Part shown: one piece after another, positions 26,307 to 35,477 of the stretch | Layout of the letters: every line of letters begins with the position of its first letter | Numbering within the stretch: the first letter of the stretch is position 1 | Source: DASQEH01 sp038237745 | Lineage (GTDB): Bacteria; Actinomycetota; Actinomycetes; Propionibacteriales; Nocardioidaceae | DNA: 64,000 nt | Reading direction: 5' to 3' | Assembly (NCBI GenBank): GCA_038237745.1 | Contig: JBBRYJ010000014.1 | Location: 1 to 64,000 of the forward strand | Notes under the pieces: generated by a model | The model's input: the letters and a program-made list of their open reading frames with translations, nothing else | What the model was told of the DNA's origin: nothing | Database searches by the model: none | Made by a program: the position numbers and the translations under genes

Positions 26307-28102
26307 CCGCCATCGACGATCGACGTACTGCAGCGCCGCTACCCAGGCGCGTGCCGTTGCGACCGACGAAGGGTCAGCTGGTCGTCAAGTACATCACCAC
26401 GACCGATCACAAGGTCATCGGCAACCTCTACCTGATGACCTCGTTCGCGTTCTTCCTCGTCGCTGGTCTGATGGCGATGACCATCCGAGCCGAGTTGGCC
26501 CGACCTGGGTTGCAGATCGTCGACGACGAGATCTACAACCAGCTGTTCACCATGCACGGCACGATCATGCTGCTGCTCTTCGCGACGCCGCTCTTCGTGG
26601 GATTCGCCAACTGCATCATGCCGCTCCAGATCGGAGCACCCGATGTGGCGTTCCCGCGGCTGAACATGTTCAGCTACTGGTTGTTCCTGTTCGGCGGTCT
26701 CATCGTGATGCTGGGGTTCCTGACCCCGGGGGGTGCGGCCGACTTCGGCTGGTACGCGTACTCGCCGCTGACGAACACGATCCAGTCCCCCTCGATCGGC
26801 GGAGACCTGTGGGTGATGGGCCTGTGGATGGCGGGTCTCGGCACGATCCTGGGTGCTGTCAACTTCGTGACCACGATCATCTGCATGCGGGCCCCCGGCA
26901 TGACGATGTTCCGGATGCCCATCTTTACCTGGAACATCCTGGTCACGTCGCTGATGGTGCTCATCGCCTTCCCGATTCTTGCCGGTGCGCTGCTCGCGCT
27001 AGAGGCCGACCGAGCGCTCGGCGCCCACATCTTCGACTCGGCGAACGGTGGAGCGATCCTCTGGCAGCATCTCTTCTGGTTCTTCGGGCATCCGGAGGTC
27101 TACATCATCGCGTTGCCGTTCTTCGGCATCATCACCGAGGTCCTCCCGGTGTTCTCGCGCAAGCCGATCTTCGGGTATGTCGGTCTGGTGGCGGCCACGT
27201 TGTCCATCGCCGCCCTGTCTGTCGCGGTATGGGCCCACCACATGTTCGTGACAGGGGCTGTCGACCTGCCCTTCTTCTCCTTCATGTCCTTCCTGATCGC
27301 GGTGCCTACTGGTGTCAAGTTCTTCAACTGGATAGGCACGATGTGGGGGGGGTCTCTGTCGTTCGACACTCCCATGCTCTGGGCGGTGGGGTTCCTCGTC
27401 ACGTTCCTCTTCGGTGGTCTGACCGGTGTCATCCTGGCCTCGCCGCCTCTGGACTTCCAGCTCAACGACTCCTATTTCGTCGTGGCTCACTTCCACTACG
27501 TCGTGTTCGGCACTGTGGTGTTCGCAATGTTCGCTGGCTTCTACTTCTGGTGGCCGAAGATCACCGGACGGATGCTCGACGAGCGGCTCGGCAAGATCCA
27601 CTTCTGGCTGCTGTTCATCGGTTTCCACACGACCTTCCTGGTCCAGCACTGGCTCGGCGTCGAGGGGATGCCGCGCCGGATCGCCGACTACCGGCCGGAG
27701 GACGGGTTCACCACGCTCAACGGGGTGTCGAGCGTCGGCGCCTTCATCCTCGGCGCGTCCACGCTGCCGTTCCTCTACAACGTATGGAAGTCGCGCAACG
27801 GGCCGAAGGTGACGGTCGACGACCCGTGGGGCTGGGGGCGTTCACTCGAGTGGGCAACGTCGTGCCCGCCGCCACGCCACAACTTCGCAGAACTGCCTCG
27901 GATCAGGTCCGAAAGTCCGGCGTTCGACCTCCACCATCCTGAAGTCGCGCTTATGGAGCTGGGAGAGCACGACAGCCACAACACCGATCGGGACACTGCC
28001 GATATGGCGTCGCAGGACGGTCGCGAGGGTCACCTGCGAGAGATGGTAGACGGGGCGCCCCCGCAGGGTGACCGCGACGAGGGAGAGAGGCCGCACCAGT
28101 GA
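26303..28102 (+). CDS. ctaD: Cytochrome c oxidase subunit I
   Basis: Catalytic haem-copper subunit of aa3 oxidase, 599 residues with about twelve transmembrane helices. Haem and copper ligands are recognisable in TMHGTIM, GHPEVYIIALPFFG, the HH pair in VWAHHMFVTG, and VVAHFHYVVFG. The C-terminal 80 residues are hydrophilic and charged, a usual actinobacterial extension. ATG 26303 is coupled to ctaC by ATGA. The upstream open extension is in the ctaC region and is not used. Confidence 0.97.
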   Translation: MTAIDDRRTAAPLPRRVPLRPTKGQLVVKYITTTDHKVIGNLYLMTSFAFFLVAGLMAMTIRAELARPGLQIVDDEIYNQLFTMHGTIMLLLFATPLFVGFANCIMPLQIGAPDVAFPRLNMFSYWLFLFGGLIVMLGFLTPGGAADFGWYAYSPLTNTIQSPSIGGDLWVMGLWMAGLGTILGAVNFVTTIICMRAPGMTMFRMPIFTWNILVTSLMVLIAFPILAGALLALEADRALGAHIFDSANGGAILWQHLFWFFGHPEVYIIALPFFGIITEVLPVFSRKPIFGYVGLVAATLSIAALSVAVWAHHMFVTGAVDLPFFSFMSFLIAVPTGVKFFNWIGTMWGGSLSFDTPMLWAVGFLVTFLFGGLTGVILASPPLDFQLNDSYFVVAHFHYVVFGTVVFAMFAGFYFWWPKITGRMLDERLGKIHFWLLFIGFHTTFLVQHWLGVEGMPRRIADYRPEDGFTTLNGVSSVGAFILGASTLPFLYNVWKSRNGPKVTVDDPWGWGRSLEWATSCPPPRHNFAELPRIRSESPAFDLHHPEVALMELGEHDSHNTDRDTADMASQDGREGHLREMVDGAPPQGDRDEGERPHQ

Positions 28103-28494
28103 AGGTCGAGGCCTGGGTCTTCGGCTTCAACGCCGCCTTCTTCGCGATCGTGGGACCGACCTACTGGTTCTTCTCGTCGGATCCCACCGGCACATCAGCT
28201 CTGGTCATGACGGCGGGACTCGCCCTGCTTGTGACGTTCTACCTGGGGTTCCATGCCAACAGGATGGACCCCCGCCCGGAGGACCTCAAGGAGGCAGAAG
28301 TAGTCGACGGTGCGGGGGAGCTGGGCTTCTTCCCGCCATACTCGTGGTGGCCGCTCTGGTGCGCGCTGAGCCTGGCGGTCTGCGTCCTGGGCGTGGTGTT
28401 CGGCTGGTGGCTGGCGCTCATCGGGGTCGGTTTCGGCTCCATGGCACTGGTGGGCTGGGTGTTCGAGTTCTATCGCGGAGAACACGCCCACTGA
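28099..28494 (+). CDS. ctaF: Cytochrome c oxidase subunit IV (actinobacterial)
   Basis: A 131-residue integral protein with four hydrophobic segments, matching the actinobacterial oxidase polypeptide IV: KVEAWVFGFNAAFFAIVGPTYW at the N-terminus, FHANRMDPRPED in the first cytoplasmic loop, and FFPPYSWWPLWCA. It forms part of the bc1-aa3 supercomplex. Its GTG start overlaps the ctaD stop (GTGA). Confidence 0.93.
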   Translation: MKVEAWVFGFNAAFFAIVGPTYWFFSSDPTGTSALVMTAGLALLVTFYLGFHANRMDPRPEDLKEAEVVDGAGELGFFPPYSWWPLWCALSLAVCVLGVVFGWWLALIGVGFGSMALVGWVFEFYRGEHAH

Positions 28495-28621
28495 CATCGA
28501 CTCGGGCCTGTTTGGCCCGCAAACGTCCGTGACCCGGCTCACCGTCGCTTAAGTTTCTCACTGTCGTGATCGCTTGTTACCCTGAGACACATACTCAGCG
28601 TCGTTTTCGAGGAGTTCATCT

Positions 28622-29869
28622 ATGTCTGCAGCGGGCACCCGAGTGAGACTCGCCGTGGCGGCGGGCGCCGCTCTCACGGTCGGCCTCGCCCTCTCAGGCT
28701 GCCAGCAGGGCAACGACGCGACGTCTTCGGCGGCGCCAGCCGACCACGCGGCGGCCAACGGGGCTGTCGGCGGTAACGACGCGGCTGCCGCGCAGCTGGT
28801 GTCGCCGGCGACGATCTCGTCGAACGTCGGTGGACGAGGGAGCAAGGTCCCGGTCGACACGGCAGTGTCCTTCGACGTCTCCGATGGCACATTCAAGCAG
28901 GTGCGCGTCGCGGCGCGCGACACGCAGAAGCCGCTTCGTGGGTCGTTCAACAAGGCGATGACCCGCTGGACCGCCGACAAGCTTCTCGAGCCAGGTACCG
29001 CCTATGTCGTTCAGAGCGCGGTAGCAAACGCCGACGGGACCACCGCCACCACGCACCGGTCGTTTCAGACAGAGAACCTGAGCCTCGACCAGCAGACTTA
29101 CGCCAGCGTCCAGCCTCTTCAGAACGAGGTGGTCGGCGTGGGCATGCCGGTCATCGTCCAGTTCGACATCCCGGTGACGGACAAAGCGGCCTTCGAGCGG
29201 CACATGTCCGTCACAGCCACCCCGGCCACCGTGGGCAGCTGGCACTGGATCAGTGACCAGGAGGTCCACTGGCGCCCCAAGGCGTACTGGCAGTCAGGCA
29301 CCAAAGTGCACGTCGACGTCAACGTCAACGGGGTCGACGCGGGCAACGGCATCTACGGCCAGCTCAGTCGCCGGGTCGACTTCACAGTCGGTCGCTCGGT
29401 CGTGATGAAGGCCAACATCGCCACAGACATGATGAGGGTCTTCCTCAACGGGTCGCTGGCTCGGACCATCCCGATCACGGGGGGCAAGTCCGGCTACGAC
29501 ACTCGCAGCGGCACCAAGCTCATCATCGAGAAGTTCGCCAGCAAACAGATGGACTCCGCGACCGTCGGCATACAGCCTGGGAGTCCGGAGTACTACAACA
29601 TCCCCGCGGTGCTCTACGCTCAACGTGTCACCTTCTCAGGCGAGTTCCTTCATGCCGCTCCGTGGTCGACGTATGCACAGGGCTCCTACAACGTGTCCCA
29701 TGGGTGCGTCGGAATGAGCACCGGCAACGCTGCCTGGCTGTATGGACTCACTCACCGCGGAGACCCCGTCGAGGTGACGGGTACTCACCGCGGCCTCGAG
29801 GACAACAACGGCTGGACCGACTGGAACGAGTCCTTCGGACAGTACAAGCAGTCATCCGCGCTCAACTGA
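28622..29869 (+). CDS. L,D-transpeptidase lipoprotein
   Basis: Exported lipoprotein of 415 residues that forms 3-3 peptidoglycan cross-links. The N-terminal signal ends in the lipobox LALSGC. Two immunoglobulin-like domains (about residues 50-270) precede the C-terminal YkuD domain, whose catalytic motif is SHGCVGMS with His360 and Cys362. The layout matches the Ldt group of mycobacteria. GAGGAG precedes the ATG. A short dyad CTGAG/CTCAG (28582-28598) lies upstream, of unknown meaning. Confidence 0.94.
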   Translation: MSAAGTRVRLAVAAGAALTVGLALSGCQQGNDATSSAAPADHAAANGAVGGNDAAAAQLVSPATISSNVGGRGSKVPVDTAVSFDVSDGTFKQVRVAARDTQKPLRGSFNKAMTRWTADKLLEPGTAYVVQSAVANADGTTATTHRSFQTENLSLDQQTYASVQPLQNEVVGVGMPVIVQFDIPVTDKAAFERHMSVTATPATVGSWHWISDQEVHWRPKAYWQSGTKVHVDVNVNGVDAGNGIYGQLSRRVDFTVGRSVVMKANIATDMMRVFLNGSLARTIPITGGKSGYDTRSGTKLIIEKFASKQMDSATVGIQPGSPEYYNIPAVLYAQRVTFSGEFLHAAPWSTYAQGSYNVSHGCVGMSTGNAAWLYGLTHRGDPVEVTGTHRGLEDNNGWTDWNESFGQYKQSSALN

Positions 29870-29910
29870 GCCACCGTGGGCTCCACGACGGCAGTACTTT
29901 CCGTGCGTAG

Positions 29911-29965
29911 CAGGCTGATGCGGTCTGAGCCGAGCCAAGCTCGCGCGGCGGCTTCATTCAGCCTG
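29911..29965. terminator. Nested inverted repeat between converging L,D-transpeptidase and qcrB
   Basis: CAGGCTGA (29911-29918) and TCAGCCTG (29958-29965) are perfect 8-base arms. Inside are a second imperfect pair (GAGCCG with CGGCTTC) and a short GAGC/GCTC stem. It lies between the ends of two converging genes, so it could terminate both transcripts. No T-run flanks it, so the call rests on position and symmetry. Confidence 0.4.
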
Positions 29966-30015
29966 GCCGGCGGAGGACACTCCAGCAGTCGCGAAGATGA
30001 GCGGCTCCTGCAGGG

Positions 30016-31788
30016 TCAGCGGCCCTTGCCCGAGTTCTGCAGACTGTAATCCTCGCCCCCGACGTGCCCACTGGTCTCGATTCCGAGATGGTGCCCGTTA
30101 GAGCCGGCAAGACCGTTGGCATGGGAGTGGTGGGCCGCCTCGTCGAGCTCCTCGACCGTCGGCTTCTCCACACTGTCGCCATACCAGAACTGTGAGAGCC
30201 GGGCTCGGACACCCTGTTTGCTCCGGCCAGGGGCCGGAACTCCGTTCTCGTCCTCGGCAGCAGCAAGCTCGAGGGGTGTCTGCCGCTCGTGCGCCGTCAG
30301 GGTGAAGGCGCGCTCGGTGGTGAGAGGTGCGTGAATCTCGCTGTAGGCCCCGGTTGGGGAACGCACGATCACTCCCGTCTCGTACCCGTGGAGGACCAGC
30401 TCGCGGTCGTGGCGTTGCAGCGAGATGCACCACCGTCTGGTGACGATGAACGCCAGCACAGGCACCACGATGACGGCGATCCTCATCGCCCAGATGATCG
30501 CTTCGATCGACATGTGGAACGTCGTCGCGATGATGTCGTTGCCGCCCGCGATCCACAGCATGGCGTACGCGGCCATTCCGGAGACTCCGAACGCTGTCCG
30601 GGTCGGCTGGTTCCGGGGACGTTCGAGCAGATGGTGCTCCCGGTTGTCGCCGGTGATCCAACGTTCGACGAACGGGTACGCACCCAGGACCGTGAACAGC
30701 AGCCCCATCAGCAGCACGCCCGGGACGAAGACGTTAAGGGACAGCGTGAAGCCCCAGGCGTGGATCTCCCAGTTGGGCATGATGCGCAGCCCGCCGTCGA
30801 GCCAGCCCATGTACCAGTCCGGCTGCGAGCCGGCCGACACCTTGGACGGGTCGTAAGGGCCGTACATCCAGATCGGGTTGATCTGCATGAGGGCGCTCAT
30901 CAAGCCGGTGACGCCGAAAACGATGAAGAAGAAGCCGCCGGCCTTGGCCATGTACACCGGCATCAGGGGGTAGCCGACGACGTTGTTGTTGGTGCGCCCC
31001 GGACCGGGCCACTGGGTGTGCTTGTGATAGACGAGCAGCAGCATGTGGGCCGCCACGAGTCCGAGGAGAATTCCTGGCACGAGGAGGACGTGGACCGTGT
31101 AGAGGCGGGAGATGAAGATGTCGCCGGGGAACTGTCCACCGAACACGAAGAACGAGATGTAGCTACCCACTACAGGGATCGACAGCATGAGTCCGGAGGC
31201 GATTCGAAGACCGACACCCGAGAGCAGGTCGTCGGGCAGCGAGTAGCCCGCAAAGCCCTCCACGATGCCGAGCTGAAGAAGGGCGAGGCCGACGATCCAG
31301 TTGAGCTCGCGGGGTTTGCGGAAGGCTCCGGTGAAGAAGACCCGCAGCATGTGGATCGTCATCGACGCCAGGAACAGGTTTGCCGCCCAGTGGTGCATCT
31401 GACGCATCAACAGGCCGCCACGCACGTCGAACGACAGGTGCAACGTCGAGGAGTACGCCTCCGACATCGTCACGCCACGCAGGTTCGGGTAGGAGCCGAG
31501 GTAGGTGACCTCGTTCATGCTGGGCTTGAACCATAAGGTCAAGAAGACGCCGGTGAGCAGCAGGATGACGAAGCTCCACAAGGCGATCTCGCCGAGCATG
31601 AAGGACCAGTGGTCGGGGAAGACCTTGCGGATCTGCTTCTTCATCGCCCCGCCGAGTCCGAGGCGGTCGTCGAGCCAGGCGACGGCTCCGCCGCCTCGCG
31701 TCGTCGCGCCCGCTCGTGTCGAGCCTCCGGCTCCGGTCTGGGGCGGTTCACCTGACCGGCTGGTGGGCTCGGCTGCAGTCGTACTCAT
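30016..31788 (-). CDS. qcrB: Cytochrome bc1 subunit, cytochrome b
   Basis: Di-haem cytochrome b of the actinobacterial bc1-aa3 supercomplex, 590 residues. The N-terminal half carries the haem-b histidine region (HLSFDVRGGLLMRQMHHWAA continues into the second helix) and transmembrane helices; the quinol-site region reads GPYDPSKV near the end of the cyt b core. A long charged C-terminal extension (about 150 residues after the last helix) is characteristic of actinobacteria. It is the last gene of ctaE-qcrC-qcrA-qcrB, 7 bases after qcrA. Confidence 0.96.
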   Translation of the reverse strand: MSTTAAEPTSRSGEPPQTGAGGSTRAGATTRGGGAVAWLDDRLGLGGAMKKQIRKVFPDHWSFMLGEIALWSFVILLLTGVFLTLWFKPSMNEVTYLGSYPNLRGVTMSEAYSSTLHLSFDVRGGLLMRQMHHWAANLFLASMTIHMLRVFFTGAFRKPRELNWIVGLALLQLGIVEGFAGYSLPDDLLSGVGLRIASGLMLSIPVVGSYISFFVFGGQFPGDIFISRLYTVHVLLVPGILLGLVAAHMLLLVYHKHTQWPGPGRTNNNVVGYPLMPVYMAKAGGFFFIVFGVTGLMSALMQINPIWMYGPYDPSKVSAGSQPDWYMGWLDGGLRIMPNWEIHAWGFTLSLNVFVPGVLLMGLLFTVLGAYPFVERWITGDNREHHLLERPRNQPTRTAFGVSGMAAYAMLWIAGGNDIIATTFHMSIEAIIWAMRIAVIVVPVLAFIVTRRWCISLQRHDRELVLHGYETGVIVRSPTGAYSEIHAPLTTERAFTLTAHERQTPLELAAAEDENGVPAPGRSKQGVRARLSQFWYGDSVEKPTVEELDEAAHHSHANGLAGSNGHHLGIETSGHVGGEDYSLQNSGKGR

Positions 31789-31795
31789 GACACCA

Positions 31796-32905
31796 TCATC
31801 CCCGTTCCCAGAAGCTCGGGCCGACCGGCTCCTCGAAGTCGCTCATCGCAATCAGGTAGCCCTCGCTGTCAACACCGAGGTGCAGCTGCGGCATCGGCCG
31901 CGCAGCCGGCCCGAAGAGGACCTTGCCGTTGTTGGCCAGGTCGAAAGTCGACTGGTGGCACGGGCAGAGAAGCTGATGGGTCTGCTGTTCCCAGAGGCTG
32001 ATCGGACAGCCCACGTGCGTACAGATCTTGGAGTAGCACAAGATCCCCTCGACGCCCCAGTCCTTGCGCTCCGGCGCTGCCGTGATGTCGTCCGGCTGCA
32101 TCCGAACGACGATGACAGCGGCCTTGAGTTTCTCCACCTGCAGCTCGGTGCCCTCGTACTGCGCTGGCGTCACACTTCCGTCGGCATTGCGTTCCTCGAA
32201 GAACAGCGACGGCTCGGCGTTGATCAGCTGGCCGAGCTGTACCTCCGACGGCTTGATCGGCACACCGGAGACATCGTTGACCACCCTGACGCCCTTACGC
32301 CACACCGTGTGCTCGAGAGCGTCACCTGGAAGGGGTCCGAGGTCGCGAAGCAGCACGATCGCGGGAAGCCCGAGCATCGCCATCGACCCCAGCATCGTGT
32401 TACGCACGAGCGTCCGCCGTCCGAAGCCCGACTCCGCCGCACCGACCGTGAAAGCCGCCACCGCCTCGTCGCGGTCCGCCTGCGTCGACGCTCCCGTATG
32501 GCGGAACTCGACGATCTCGTGGTCGGTCATCAACTTCTTGGCCCACTGGATCGCGCCGATGCCGATGAGCAGCAAGGAGAGCCCGAGTGTCAGCCCCAGG
32601 GTGAGGTTGGACAGCCCGTACCCTTGCAGGCTCTGACCATCCGGTGCCGGAGAGAAGCTGAAGTACGCCACACAGAACGCGAGCGCGAGTACGCCGGCGA
32701 GAGCGAACATGCCGGCGATCTGGCGTTCGGCCCGGCGCTCCAGTGCTGGGTCGACGTCGGTCGGACGGTACTCGTGTTCCGCGATCCCGGGGTCGGCGAT
32801 CGGCTCGTCGTGCCCGGCTAGGAGCAAGGAGTCGTCGTGCGTGGCCTCGGTGCCCGTCGGAGCCACGACCTGGTCCGGCGCGCCATCACGTCTGTCGTCG
32901 TTCAT
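31796..32905 (-). CDS. qcrA: Rieske iron-sulfur subunit of bc1
   Basis: Rieske protein, 369 residues. The cluster ligands are Cys295 and His297 (CTHVGC) and Cys314 and His317 (CPCHQS), with Cys300 and Cys316 able to form the usual disulfide. Unlike the one-helix Rieske proteins of other phyla, it has three N-terminal hydrophobic segments, typical of actinobacteria, after a long acidic N-terminus. An Arg-Arg pair (FGRRTLVRN) precedes the third helix, the position of a Tat-type signal in this group. ATG overlaps the qcrC stop by 4 bases. Confidence 0.96.
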   Translation of the reverse strand: MNDDRRDGAPDQVVAPTGTEATHDDSLLLAGHDEPIADPGIAEHEYRPTDVDPALERRAERQIAGMFALAGVLALAFCVAYFSFSPAPDGQSLQGYGLSNLTLGLTLGLSLLLIGIGAIQWAKKLMTDHEIVEFRHTGASTQADRDEAVAAFTVGAAESGFGRRTLVRNTMLGSMAMLGLPAIVLLRDLGPLPGDALEHTVWRKGVRVVNDVSGVPIKPSEVQLGQLINAEPSLFFEERNADGSVTPAQYEGTELQVEKLKAAVIVVRMQPDDITAAPERKDWGVEGILCYSKICTHVGCPISLWEQQTHQLLCPCHQSTFDLANNGKVLFGPAARPMPQLHLGVDSEGYLIAMSDFEEPVGPSFWERG

Positions 32906-33732
32906 GTCCGCTTCTTCCCCGCCCGTACTCCCTGGTTCCCGATCCAGACCGCGGCCCCGACCAGCGCGCCGATGCCCCCGAGCCACCCCCAAAGTCCCTC
33001 GGTGACGGGGCCCTTGCTGCCGAGATCGGAACCGCCGTAACGCGTCTGGTTCTTGAGTGAGGTGATGTAGGCGACGATGTTCCGCTTCTCGTCGGGCGTG
33101 ATGACCGCATCGTCGAAGACGGGCATCTGACCCGGACCTGTGACCATTGCCTCGATGATATGCCGCGCGCTCGTTCCCATCAGCGACGGTGCATAGCCGC
33201 CGTACGGCAGCGCACCGCCCGCGGCGGCGTAGTTGTGACACGCCGTGCAGTTGGTCTTGAAGAAGTCCCCACCGTTGACGATGTCCTGCGTCGTCGCCCC
33301 GCTCACATCGGTCTCGGCGGCGGACGGGACGGCTGGACCAGGACCGAGACTGGCAACGTATGCGGCGAGCTGGGAGATCTCCTCCTCGGTGTAGCTCGGC
33401 TCCTTCGGAAGAGCCTGCCGGTCCGGTTGCGCCAATGGCATCCGCCCGGTCCCGACCTGGAAGTCGACGGACGCGGCGCCCACGCCGATCAGCGACGGGC
33501 CGTAGTTGGTGCTCGACTTGGTGAGGACGCCTTCGCCGTTGAGACCGTGGCAGGTGGCACAGCCCACGACGAAGAGCTGGCGCCCCGCGGCGACCAGCGC
33601 CGTGTCCGACGTCGTGTCGGAGGCGGCCGCGGGACGGAACGCCGAGTACAGCGTGCCTGCCAGCACCAGCCCGAGTAGCACGACCAGCAGCCCCGCGAGC
33701 GGGTGCCGTCGTCGAGTCGACAGGAACTTCAC
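32902..33732 (-). CDS. qcrC: Di-haem cytochrome c subunit of bc1
   Basis: Replaces separate cytochrome c in actinobacterial supercomplexes. A 276-residue protein with an N-terminal signal/anchor, two c-type haem sites (CATCH, Cys58-Cys61-His62, and CTACH in the second domain) and a C-terminal transmembrane helix (GWLGGIGALVGAAVWIG). Electrons pass from Rieske to the CuA site of CtaC. Start is GTG 33732 with AGGAGG upstream; the longer open frame enters ctaE. It is 19 bases after ctaE. Confidence 0.96.
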   Translation of the reverse strand: MKFLSTRRRHPLAGLLVVLLGLVLAGTLYSAFRPAAASDTTSDTALVAAGRQLFVVGCATCHGLNGEGVLTKSSTNYGPSLIGVGAASVDFQVGTGRMPLAQPDRQALPKEPSYTEEEISQLAAYVASLGPGPAVPSAAETDVSGATTQDIVNGGDFFKTNCTACHNYAAAGGALPYGGYAPSLMGTSARHIIEAMVTGPGQMPVFDDAVITPDEKRNIVAYITSLKNQTRYGGSDLGSKGPVTEGLWGWLGGIGALVGAAVWIGNQGVRAGKKRT

Positions 33733-33751
33733 GAGCAGCTCCTCCTGATGG

Positions 33752-34390
33752 TCACTGGAGCAGGTAGATGGTGGCGAACAGCCCGATCCACACGACGTCG
33801 ACGAAGTGCCAGTAGTAGGACACCACGATCGCGGTGACAGCCTGCTCGTGGGTGAACGTCCGGGCCATGAACGTTCGCCCGAGTACGAGCAGGAATGCGA
33901 GCAGGCCACCGGAGACATGCAGGCCGTGGAACCCGGTGGTGAGGTAGAAGATCGAGCCGTACGGCGACGACGGAATCGTGACGTTCTCCTGGATCAGGGC
34001 GAAGTACTCGAAGACCTGGCCGCCGATGAAGAACGACCCCATCATGTAGGTAAGGACGAACCACTCGCGCAGACCCCACCCGCTGACCTTGAACACGCTG
34101 CCCGAGCGTCCGACCTGACCGCGCTCTGCCGCGAACACGCCGAGCTGGCACGTGACGGAGCTCAGCACCAGGACGGTCGTGTTGACCGACGCGAAGGGAA
34201 CGTTGAGCTTCACCGTCTCCTGCGTCCACAAGTCGGGCACGACGGCGCGGATCGTGAAGTAGCAGGCGAACAGCGCGGCGAAGAACATGAGCTCGCTCGC
34301 CAGCCACACGATCGTGCCGACGCTGACCATGCTGGGGCGGTCATGCTGACCGTGCAGCCGAGACGCCGGGATCGCCGTAGAGGTCGCCAC
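33752..34390 (-). CDS. ctaE: Cytochrome c oxidase subunit III
   Basis: A 212-residue integral subunit with five to seven transmembrane helices, including VGTIVWLASELMFFAALFA, FHGLHVSGGLLAFLLVLG and the C-terminal YYWHFVDVVWIGLFATIY. It stabilises subunit I. GTG 34390 (VATSTAIPAS) is the start; no ribosome site precedes it and a CATAAT hexamer ends 6 bases upstream, consistent with a leaderless message. It begins the ctaE-qcrCAB operon. Confidence 0.95.
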   Translation of the reverse strand: MATSTAIPASRLHGQHDRPSMVSVGTIVWLASELMFFAALFACYFTIRAVVPDLWTQETVKLNVPFASVNTTVLVLSSVTCQLGVFAAERGQVGRSGSVFKVSGWGLREWFVLTYMMGSFFIGGQVFEYFALIQENVTIPSSPYGSIFYLTTGFHGLHVSGGLLAFLLVLGRTFMARTFTHEQAVTAIVVSYYWHFVDVVWIGLFATIYLLQ

Positions 34391-34396
34391 CCGCTC

Positions 34397-34425
34397 ATTA
34401 TGTCTGGACGCAGTGCACACGACAC
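34397..34425 (-). promoter_or_regulatory. Candidate ctaE promoter giving a leaderless transcript
   Basis: On the minus strand, CATAAT (34402-34397) resembles a -10 box and GTGTCG (34425-34420) is a partial -35 at 17 bases. Transcription would start about 7 bases past the -10, at the G of the GTG codon. The lack of a ribosome site in front of ctaE fits this. Confirmation needs 5'-end mapping. Confidence 0.45.
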
Positions 34426-34479
34426 GGCGCCCCCCCGGCCCGATCCAGGGGTGTCCCGACGGACCGTAAAGTTCGAGGT

Positions 34480-35436
34480 GTGACATTCTCAGCCACCGAC
34501 TCGGCGCCGACTCTGGTGCCAGCGGTCAGCGTGGGCAGGGTGTTCTCGGCCTGGGTGTTCGCGCCGCTCCCCGTCGTCACCGTCGCTGTCGTCGGACTCC
34601 TCTACGGCGCCGGTGTGCTTGCGCTGCGACGTCGTGGCGACAGCTGGCCGGTCGCCCGGACGCTGAGCTTCTACGTGGGCGGGCTCGGCGCGCTCGTCGT
34701 CGCCACCTGCTCGTCGCTCGCGGCGTACGACGACGTGCTGCTGAGCATGCACATGGTGCAGCACATGGTCTTGTCGATGGTCGCGCCGATCTTCCTCGCG
34801 TTGGGAGCGCCGGTATCGCTGGCGTTGCGCACGCTGCCGTCTCGACCGCGGCGCCGGCTGCTGGCTCTTCTGCACAGCCGGCTCGCGGCGGTGCTTGCGT
34901 TTCCGGCCGTCTCCTTCGCACTCTTCGTCCTCACTCCCTGGGCGCTGTACTTCTCCGGCTGGTACACCGCCACCCTGCAGTCCGGGGCGCTGCACGACCT
35001 GCTGCATGTGCACATGGTCGTCGTCGGGAGCCTCTTCTTCTGGCCGCTGCTCGGACTGGACCCGGTGCCCGGACGGGTCGCCTACCCGTTCCGGATGCTC
35101 ACGGTGTTCGCCACCCTGCCCTTCCACGCGTTCCTCGGCGTCACCCTCATGTCGATGACGACACTGGTCGCCGGTGACTGGTACCGAGGGCTCGAGAGGC
35201 ACTGGCCGCCCAGCCCGGCGGACGACCAGTACTTCGCCGGAGGCATCCTGTGGGCGTCGGGCGACATCGTGGCGTTGGTGATCTTCGCTGTGCTCTTCGT
35301 GCAGTGGGTCCGCTCCAGCATGCGCGAGGCGGCTCGCGAGGACCGCCGACTCGACCGCGAGGACAGGGCGCGTGCGCTGGCCGCACGCGTACCGGGATCT
35401 CCTCCGTGGGGCGGCGACCGCCTCGACAGCCGGTAG
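34480..35436 (+). CDS. CtaG-like cytochrome oxidase assembly protein (Caa3_CtaG)
   Basis: Polytopic membrane protein of 318 residues, Caa3_CtaG family, implicated in copper delivery or assembly of haem-copper oxidases. The histidine-rich HMVQHMVLSMVAP and LLHVHMVVVGSLFFW are family marks and possible metal-binding sites. It is divergent from ctaE, which fits an oxidase role. GTG at 34480 lacks a spaced ribosome site; TAAAGT (34467-34472) lies 7 bases before it, so it may also be leaderless. The tail after the last helix is charged. Confidence 0.88.
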   Translation: MTFSATDSAPTLVPAVSVGRVFSAWVFAPLPVVTVAVVGLLYGAGVLALRRRGDSWPVARTLSFYVGGLGALVVATCSSLAAYDDVLLSMHMVQHMVLSMVAPIFLALGAPVSLALRTLPSRPRRRLLALLHSRLAAVLAFPAVSFALFVLTPWALYFSGWYTATLQSGALHDLLHVHMVVVGSLFFWPLLGLDPVPGRVAYPFRMLTVFATLPFHAFLGVTLMSMTTLVAGDWYRGLERHWPPSPADDQYFAGGILWASGDIVALVIFAVLFVQWVRSSMREAAREDRRLDREDRARALAARVPGSPPWGGDRLDSR

Positions 35437-35477
35437 CATCGCGCCCAACCGATGTCACAGTGAGGCGGGTCCGAACC

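Noticed and set aside
29870..30015. Small gene between the L,D-transpeptidase and qcrB
   Set aside because: No frame has a ribosome site or plausible protein; the region is explained by an inverted repeat at converging gene ends.
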